A stretch of 20,302 nt of DNA from the NCBI GenBank assembly GCA_002366545.1, contig DFBH01000038.1:1-20302 (forward strand). The letters are read 5' to 3'. Shown piece by piece: positions 15,363 to 20,302 of this stretch (within the stretch, counting starts at the first letter, position 1; every line of letters starts with the position of its first letter). Below the pieces are notes generated by a model, which ran no database searches, was not told the origin of the DNA, and saw only the letters and a program-made list of their open reading frames with translations. The stretch is from Candidatus Oleimmundimicrobium americanum (lineage in GTDB: Bacteria > Actinomycetota > Aquicultoria > UBA3085 > Oleimmundimicrobiaceae). The translations under genes were made by a program, and so were the position numbers.

Positions 15363-16638
15363 CAAAACCCGCCTTTCTCACTTTAAATGTATCTTTTGCC
15401 CACCGGGTAATATCTGAAATTTGCATCTCCGATTGTTCCCCTGTATCCATATTTCTAATTAAACAAGTATTTTTGCGTAGCTCCTCCGGACCCATGATTA
15501 TTACATAAGAAACATTTAATTTATTAGATAATTTCATCTGTCCCTTCAAACTTCGTCCGGCATAATCCATATCAGCGGAAATACCGTGCTTGCGTAAATT
15601 ATTTAAAAGATTGAATCCTTTTTTCCTCGCCTCATCAATTGCAGCCACAAAAACATCAATATGCGAATTTAAAGGAAGTTTTACGCCCAATTCTTCAATG
15701 GCCATAACAACCCGCTCGGTTCCAATTGCCCAACCAATTGCCGGTGTCGATAAACCACCAAACTCCTCAACCAGCCCATCGTATCTTCCGCCTCCGCCAA
15801 GAGCATTTTGAGCTCCGAGACTCTGTGTTCTAACCTCAAATGTGGTCTTGGTATAATAATCAAACCCTCGCACCAAGGCAGGATTTAAAATATAGGAAAC
15901 ACCCATATCATCGAGAAGACCTTTAACGGTTTCAAAATGATTGCTACAATCTTCGCACCAAAAATTCGATATTAAAGGGGCATTTTTTATTGCCGCTTGG
16001 CAACCTCGAACTTTACAATCAAAAACCCTTAACGGATTTACGCGAGCTCTTCTTTTGCAGTCATCACATAAATGTTCCGTCTTATTCGCAAGGTATCCCT
16101 TTAAGGATTCGCTGAAGGACTTTCTGCATTCGGGGCAGCCCATGCTGTTTAAATGCAACTCTAAATCCTTTAAACCTAACTTCTTTAAAAGAGTAACTAA
16201 AAGCAAAATTACCTCGGCATCGATAAACGCGTCCCGAGAACCAATTGCTTCGACGCCAAGCTGCCAAAATTCACGATACCTTCCGGCCTGAGGTCTTTCA
16301 TATCTAAACATTTGACCGCAATAGTAAAGTTTTAAAGGAAGCGACTTGGAGGCAAGCCCATTTTCAAGATAAGCCCTAACAACGGGAGCCGTCCCTTCCG
16401 GACGAAGGGTTAAACTACGTCCACCTTTATCTTTAAAAGTATACATTTCTTTTTGCACTATATCGGTACTTTCACCTATCCCCCGTTGAAAAAGCTCGGT
16501 GTGCTCAAAAGTCGGGGTAATAATCGGATGATAGCCGAATTGCTCAAATAATATGACCGCCGTTTTCTCAATAAACTGCTTCATGTCCGCTTTATCAAAT
16601 AAAATATCCGAAGTGCCCCGCGGTGCTTTAATATTCAA
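15355..16638 (-). CDS. hisS: histidyl-tRNA synthetase
   Basis: Class IIa synthetase, dimeric, charging tRNA-His; 427 residues, usual length. It opens with MNIKAPRGTSDIL. Motif 2 spans TLRPEGTAPVVRAY (77-90) and FRYERPQAGRYREFWQ (111-126). The histidine-specific segments LVRGFDYYT (255-263) and GGGGRYDGL (281-289) are present, followed by motif 3, GWAIGTERVVMA (302-313). The insertion domain carries four cysteine pairs: Cys168/171, 191/194, 208/213 and 228/231. These suggest a metal site and occur in many monoderm HisRS. The start is TTG, fixed by GGAGGA 6 nt upstream and by the family N-terminus. It begins 24 nt after the MBL gene and overlaps aspS at its end. Confidence 0.97.
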   Translation of the reverse strand: MNIKAPRGTSDILFDKADMKQFIEKTAVILFEQFGYHPIITPTFEHTELFQRGIGESTDIVQKEMYTFKDKGGRSLTLRPEGTAPVVRAYLENGLASKSLPLKLYYCGQMFRYERPQAGRYREFWQLGVEAIGSRDAFIDAEVILLLVTLLKKLGLKDLELHLNSMGCPECRKSFSESLKGYLANKTEHLCDDCKRRARVNPLRVFDCKVRGCQAAIKNAPLISNFWCEDCSNHFETVKGLLDDMGVSYILNPALVRGFDYYTKTTFEVRTQSLGAQNALGGGGRYDGLVEEFGGLSTPAIGWAIGTERVVMAIEELGVKLPLNSHIDVFVAAIDEARKKGFNLLNNLRKHGISADMDYAGRSLKGQMKLSNKLNVSYVIIMGPEELRKNTCLIRNMDTGEQSEMQISDITRWAKDTFKVRKAGFDV

Positions 16639-16662
16639 TGTCTATCCTCCAATTCTTAATTA

Positions 16663-17283
16663 TCATAAATTTTGCAGAAAGGGGTTAACTTTTTTCTCTA
16701 TTCCCAATGTAGTTTCTTCACCATGCCCCGGTAAAACCCTTGTTTCGTCGGGGAAATTTAAAACACGTTTCAATGAATTAATTAAAACTTTATGAGAGCC
16801 GCCGGACAAATCCGTTCTCCCGACCGAACCCGCAAAAAGCAAATCTCCCGTAAAAAGAAGGCCCGAAACCCATATTGAAATGCTTCCGGGAGTATGGCCC
16901 GGCGTATGTAAAATAATTAAACTCAAATCATTTATCAAGATTGTTTGTCCATCAAATAGCTCCTCCGTCTTTAAGTCAAGTGAGAAGTTTGTTCCCATAA
17001 GAAATGATAGATTTTTAGATGGCTCCGTTAATAATATTTTATCTTCCTCGTGAATACAAATTGGCGCTTTAGTCGCCTCGGCAACTTCTTTGCAAGCACC
17101 AATATGATCATAATGCCCGTGAGTAAGAATTATCTTTTTGACAGCAAACTCTTTTTCACGTACGAGCTCCAAAATATGTTTAGCATCCCCACCGGGATCA
17201 ATAACCACAGCTTCTTTATTATCAGAAGCAAGTATGTAACAGTTTGTCCCCAGCGACCCAACCATTAGTTTGTGTAAAATCAA
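16663..17283 (-). CDS. MBL-fold hydrolase, glyoxalase II-like (YqgX type)
   Basis: Metallo-beta-lactamase-fold hydrolase, 206 residues, probably a di-metal enzyme. The substrate is unknown; relatives are annotated as hydroxyacylglutathione hydrolase or YqgX. Metal ligands are visible: THGHYDH (His55, His57, Asp59, His60), His130 in HTPGHTPGS, Asp147 in FTGDLLF, and His187 in LPGHGEETT. It lacks the C-terminal helical domain of true glyoxalase II. The start is TTG with GAGGGGG just upstream. This family sits between dtd or rel and hisS in many monoderm genomes, but its link to tRNA charging is not established. A type 2 heptamer array lies 15 nt upstream of the start. Confidence 0.92.
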   Translation of the reverse strand: MILHKLMVGSLGTNCYILASDNKEAVVIDPGGDAKHILELVREKEFAVKKIILTHGHYDHIGACKEVAEATKAPICIHEEDKILLTEPSKNLSFLMGTNFSLDLKTEELFDGQTILINDLSLIILHTPGHTPGSISIWVSGLLFTGDLLFAGSVGRTDLSGGSHKVLINSLKRVLNFPDETRVLPGHGEETTLGIEKKVNPFLQNL

Positions 17284-17298
17284 TATTCCCCCTCTGTC

Positions 17299-17334
17299 AG
17301 TCGGTAGTCTGTTAGTCGGTAGTGAAGAGTTTGT
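17299..17334. repeat. degenerate heptamer array, type 2, upstream of the MBL gene
   Basis: Units AGTCGGT, AGTCTGTT (8 nt), AGTCGGT, AGTGAAG and AGTTTGT. It parallels the array upstream of mnmA unit for unit and lies 15 nt before the MBL start codon. Confidence 0.8.
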
Positions 17335-17341
17335 TGGTTTT

Positions 17342-17457
17342 GAGATTACTTCGCCACTTCGTTCCTCCTAAGTAACAAGCTCACCACTCTCCATACCAAA
17401 ACCTTGTTTCTTTCTTAAATCACCCCAGTTAGACTGGGGTGGGGTGCTCGTAATGAC
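17342..17457. repeat. composite palindromic element, copy 2
   Basis: A 116-nt element with ends GAGATTAC and GTAATGAC (ATTAC/GTAAT complementary). The 88-nt core 17363-17450 has only two differences from copy 1 and the identical 9-bp hairpin at 17421-17441. Relative to copy 1, one base has changed at each end, and the two changes keep the ends paired. Confidence 0.85.
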
Positions 17458-17480
17458 GAGAAAAAACACTCCATGTATTG

Positions 17481-17531
17481 TAACTAATAGTAATTTATTG
17501 TAATACAATTGTAATTTATTGTAATTTCTAT
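17481..17531. repeat. 10-nt-period AT-rich array
   Basis: Five units of 10-11 nt resembling TAATTTATTG. Reverse-complemented and rotated, this is the TTACAATAAA-type unit of 13321-13380. It is followed by the 22-nt block (17527-17548) shared inverted with 13263-13284. Confidence 0.7.
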
Positions 17532-17566
17532 TTAATCTCCACCAATTACCCCTTATTGTAATTCCT

Positions 17567-17637
17567 TACTCTATTCTCTCTGCTCTCCGCTTTTCTATAC
17601 TCCATACTCTAAGCTCTTCGCTCCACGCTCTGTGCTA
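17567..17637. repeat. degenerate heptamer array, type 1, running into dtd
   Basis: About ten units (one of 8 nt), such as TGCTCTC, CATACTC, TAAGCTC, TTCGCTC and CACGCTC. On the minus strand the consensus is NNNGAGY. The part from 17595 to 17637 lies inside the dtd reading frame and includes its stop codon. Confidence 0.85.
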
Positions 17638-18068
17638 TCCAGCAATATGGTCACCGGTCCATCGTTTACGATTTCAACTTGCATCATAGCTTGAAATTTC
17701 CCCGTTCCAACCGAAACTCCCTCTTTTTTTAATCCCTCAATTACAGCTTCATACAAAACAACCGCCTCGTTTGAAGATGCCGCCTCCGAAAAACTTGGAC
17801 GCCTTCCTTTCCGGCAGTCCCCAAAAAGCGTAAATTGCGGAACAACCAAAATCTCACCGTCTATATCTTTAACGGATAAATTTAACTTTCCATCTTCGTC
17901 GGGGAAAATTCGCAAATTAGAAATCTTATCGACCAGATAATTTACGTCCGATAAATTATCCCCCTTTGCAACTCCCAACAAAACTACAAGTCCTTGCCCA
18001 ATAGAAGCAAGAACTTTCTTGTCGACAGAGACCTCTCCTTGACTAACACGTTGAACAACCGCCCTCAA
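17595..18068 (-). CDS. dtd: D-aminoacyl-tRNA deacylase with repeat-derived C-terminal tail
   Basis: Homodimeric DTD that hydrolyses D-aminoacyl-tRNAs and Gly-tRNA-Ala. It has 157 residues, against about 145-150 for the family. MRAVVQRVSQGEVSV is the standard N-terminus. The active-site segment reads VVPQFTLFGD (75-84), with Pro77 where Ser of the SQFTL motif is usual. The cis-proline motif is NDGPVT (135-140). The usual end comes at about LLDS145; residues 146-157 (TERGAKSLEYGV) and the stop codon are encoded by a heptamer array. The start is TTG with AGGGGG just upstream, 17 nt after the rel stop, so rel and dtd are likely co-transcribed, a widespread pairing. Confidence 0.96.
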   Translation of the reverse strand: MRAVVQRVSQGEVSVDKKVLASIGQGLVVLLGVAKGDNLSDVNYLVDKISNLRIFPDEDGKLNLSVKDIDGEILVVPQFTLFGDCRKGRRPSFSEAASSNEAVVLYEAVIEGLKKEGVSVGTGKFQAMMQVEIVNDGPVTILLDSTERGAKSLEYGV

Positions 18069-18085
18069 TTATCCCCCTTAGCAAC

Positions 18086-20236
18086 TTAAACTCGATACGC
18101 ATCAAAAACACTATCAATCTTTTTAACGTTTGCCAATATGTTTTCAAGATGAGCCACGCTGCTTGTGTCAAAAATAAATCGAAAGATTGCCGTATTATCT
18201 TTACCCATTAAAACGGTAGCAGAACGAATATTTACTCCCAAATCGCTTATGGCCGAACTTATATCCCTCAACAACTTGGTTCTATCTATTGCCTCAACTT
18301 GAATTTCAGCTTGGAATGTTTCCTTGCCGCCCAAGTCCCACTCAACCTCAATTAACCTGTCAGGATGTTTTTTCTTTAGATTTTTAACATTCGAACAGCT
18401 GTTACGGTGAACTGTAATACCTCTTCCTATCGTAATAAAACCAATTATATTGTCCATTGGAACAGGGTCACAACATCTGGCTAAACGAATTAAGGCATCC
18501 TCCACCCCTTCAATTCTTACTCCAACAGCCGTTGTCCCCTGTTTCCTCTTAGGATAAGATGGAGGCAATTCAAGCTCTTTTTCTTCTTCCCCTGCCTTCA
18601 CAACATGAATTATTTTAGTAACCACTTGCTTCGGGGAAACATTTCCCGTCCCAATGTTGGTGTAAAGAGATTCAGTATCGGAAAATTTTAAGTCCTTAAG
18701 GACCACCTTAATTACATCGACTGAGATGTCGCTTAAACTATAGCCCTTTCGGCGAAGCTCTTTCTGTAAAATTTCACGGCCAACGTGTTCCGTTCCTTCA
18801 CGGCTCTCCTTGCTAAACCATTGTCTTATCTTTGTTTTCGCGCTAGAGGTTTTTACAATATTTAGCCAATCCCTGCTTGGGCCGGAGGAGGTTTTTGAAG
18901 TTAAAATTTCAACTATATCGCCATTTTGAAGCTCATATTCAAGCGGAACAATCTTACCTCCGGCCTTTGCCCCGATACAACGATGACCGACATCCGTATG
19001 AATGTTATAGGCAAAATCCAAAGGAGTAGAACCTTTGGGAAGACTTACAACATCGCCTTTTGGGGTGAAGACAAAAACTTCAGTTTCGAACAAATCAATT
19101 TTTAGTGTCTCTAAAAAATCCTTGGAATCTTTGGTCTCACTCTCCCACTCCAACATTTGACGAAGCCAAGAGAGCTTTTCCTCGCCCTTATTCATATGGG
19201 TTCCTTCTTTGTAATGCCAGTGGGCAGCAACCCCATATTCAGCGGTGCCGTGCATATCATACGTCCTTATTTGCAACTCTAAAGGACGACCCATCGGACC
19301 AATAACGGTGGTGTGTAAAGAGCGGTACATATTGAACTTTGGCATCGCAATATAATCTTTAAATGTCCCCGGGATGGGTTTCCAGAGCGAGTGGATAATT
19401 CCCAAAATGGCATAGCAATCTTTAATTGAATCAACCAATATTCGAAGCCCGGACAAATCGTAAATTTCATTGAACTCTTTGCCCCGGCGAATCATCTTTT
19501 CATAAATGCTGTAATAATGCTTAATTCTCCCGATTATTTCGTTTTTGATTTTTACCTTTTTTAACTCGGCAAAAAGAATTTCCGACGCCTCTTTAAGATA
19601 GGCCTCCCTCTTTCTTCTCGTTTCAGACACCATTTTTGCAATCTCGGCATACTTTTTGGGTTCCAACGTTTTGAAAGAGAGATCTTCCAACTCCCACTTA
19701 ATTTTGAAAATTCCCAGACGATGAGCAAGGGGAGCATAAATATCAAGCGTTTCTCTTGCTTTCTGCCTCTGTTTTTCCGGGTTCAAATGCTGAATTGTTC
19801 TCATATTATCTAATCTATCCGCAAGTTTAATGAAGATAACTCGGATATCTTTAGACATCGCGAGCATCATTTTACGAAGATTCTCAGCTTGTTTCTCTTC
19901 TTCACTCTTAAATTCAATCTTATCGAGCTTAGTGAGCCCATCAATTAAGCTTGCAACTTCCGGGCCAAACTCTTTTTTGATGTCGTCCAAAGAAGTATCG
20001 GTATCCTCAACAACATCATGAAGAAGAGCGACCGCAATGCTTGTGGTATCCAATTCAAGCTTAGCCAGGATATTGGCCACACCGAGAGGATGGAAAATAT
20101 AATACTCGCCCGATTTGCGATATTGGTCAATGTGAGCTTTCTTGGCAATAGTGTATGCCCGCTTAACCAAAATTAAATCGGCTTCCGGTTCATATACTCT
20201 GATTTTTTCGATTAATGCTTTTATCTTCTTTTCCAT
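18086..20236 (-). CDS. relA: bifunctional (p)ppGpp synthetase/hydrolase Rel (RelA/SpoT family)
   Basis: Ribosome-associated stringent-response enzyme that makes and degrades (p)ppGpp. It is full length at 716 residues. The hydrolase domain has HPLGVA (49-54), the intact HD pair LLHDVVEDT (His73, Asp74) and ADRLDNMRT (139-147), so hydrolysis should be active. The synthetase domain includes GRIKHYYSIYEKM (236-248), YDLSGLRILV (259-268), MYRSLHTTV (303-311) and HGTAEYGVAAHWHYK (329-343). Then come TGS (about 385-447), a Cys/His motif (RCCDPVP 587-593, His610, Cys614) and ACT (about 640-716). The ATG at 20236 fits the family N-terminus although no Shine-Dalgarno is visible. The 66 nt beyond it to the window edge hold nothing I can assign. 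Confidence 0.97.
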   Translation of the reverse strand: MEKKIKALIEKIRVYEPEADLILVKRAYTIAKKAHIDQYRKSGEYYIFHPLGVANILAKLELDTTSIAVALLHDVVEDTDTSLDDIKKEFGPEVASLIDGLTKLDKIEFKSEEEKQAENLRKMMLAMSKDIRVIFIKLADRLDNMRTIQHLNPEKQRQKARETLDIYAPLAHRLGIFKIKWELEDLSFKTLEPKKYAEIAKMVSETRRKREAYLKEASEILFAELKKVKIKNEIIGRIKHYYSIYEKMIRRGKEFNEIYDLSGLRILVDSIKDCYAILGIIHSLWKPIPGTFKDYIAMPKFNMYRSLHTTVIGPMGRPLELQIRTYDMHGTAEYGVAAHWHYKEGTHMNKGEEKLSWLRQMLEWESETKDSKDFLETLKIDLFETEVFVFTPKGDVVSLPKGSTPLDFAYNIHTDVGHRCIGAKAGGKIVPLEYELQNGDIVEILTSKTSSGPSRDWLNIVKTSSAKTKIRQWFSKESREGTEHVGREILQKELRRKGYSLSDISVDVIKVVLKDLKFSDTESLYTNIGTGNVSPKQVVTKIIHVVKAGEEEKELELPPSYPKRKQGTTAVGVRIEGVEDALIRLARCCDPVPMDNIIGFITIGRGITVHRNSCSNVKNLKKKHPDRLIEVEWDLGGKETFQAEIQVEAIDRTKLLRDISSAISDLGVNIRSATVLMGKDNTAIFRFIFDTSSVAHLENILANVKKIDSVFDAYRV

Positions 20237-20302
20237 CGTTTTTTAAGTTTAACAAATTTTAGCTGGTTAGAGTAGAGAATGATTGGGTTCTATACATATG
20301 CA

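Larger units (their letters stand above)
17284..17594. other. 311-nt repeat-rich intergenic gap
   Basis: No gene is seen between dtd and the MBL gene. It contains the type 2 heptamer array (17299-17334), composite element copy 2 (17342-17457), a 10-nt-period array (17481-17531) and a type 1 heptamer array that continues into dtd (17567-17637). On the minus strand the GC-rich hairpin of the composite element is followed by ATTTAAG, too weak a T-tract to call a terminator. Confidence 0.8.

Noticed and set aside
17342..17457. Insertion sequence remnant with transposase
   Set aside because: The element is about 116 nt, has no coding capacity and shows no clear target-site duplication; only a small non-autonomous or structural repeat can be claimed.
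2605..17594. CRISPR array in the repeat-rich gaps
   Set aside because: Repeats have 7- or 10-nt periods with no unique spacers of constant length, and there are no cas genes.

Overview
The window is an AT-rich bacterial chromosome segment with 17 protein genes, all read on the minus strand, plus one non-coding RNA gene that I recognise as 6S RNA. The content is housekeeping: stringent response, tRNA charging and proofreading, tRNA modification, replication-fork rescue, envelope assembly, shikimate synthesis and the start of a type IV pilus locus. The order rarA / DUF948 / YtxH-like / alaS / ruvX / mltG / aroE, with relA-dtd-hisS-aspS upstream, resembles Actinomycetota chromosomes. YqeG, a YrrO/TrhP-type U32 protein and low GC recall Bacillota. 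My inference is a monoderm-type lineage, most likely an early-branching low-GC Actinomycetota or a Bacillota. No rRNA, tRNA, CRISPR array, transposase or phage gene is visible.

Read in the direction of transcription (high to low coordinates), the layout is: (1) rel and dtd, 20236-17595; (2) MBL hydrolase, hisS and aspS, 17283-13590; (3) 6S RNA with a clear promoter, 13131-12918; (4) rarA, 12866-11550; (5) mnmA, DUF948, YtxH-like, AI-2E permease, alaS, ruvX, mltG and U32, 11316-2891; (6) yqeG, aroE and a GspE/PilB ATPase cut by the left edge, 2604-1. Inside a block, genes overlap or lie less than 60 nt apart. Four longer gaps separate blocks: 2605-2890, 11317-11549, 12867-13589 and 17284-17594.

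Those gaps are the unusual part. All four carry arrays of degenerate heptamers (7-nt period). Two of them also carry about 10-nt-period AT-rich arrays and two copies of a 116-118-nt composite element, whose 88-nt core is nearly identical in both. The ends of the composite element differ by a compensatory change that keeps them complementary. One heptamer array runs into the end of dtd and supplies its last dozen codons and stop.

Functionally, Rel, DTD and three aminoacyl-tRNA synthetases cover translation quality and starvation sensing, and 6S RNA modulates RNA polymerase in stationary phase. MnmA and the U32 protein both modify the tRNA wobble uridine. MltG, the AI-2E permease, DUF948 and the YtxH-like protein are membrane proteins. 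I found no convincing new multi-gene system. The best leads are the repeat families, the repeat-derived dtd tail, the 6S RNA gene, an apparent frameshift at the start of mltG, and an AspRS with residues typical of non-discriminating enzymes.
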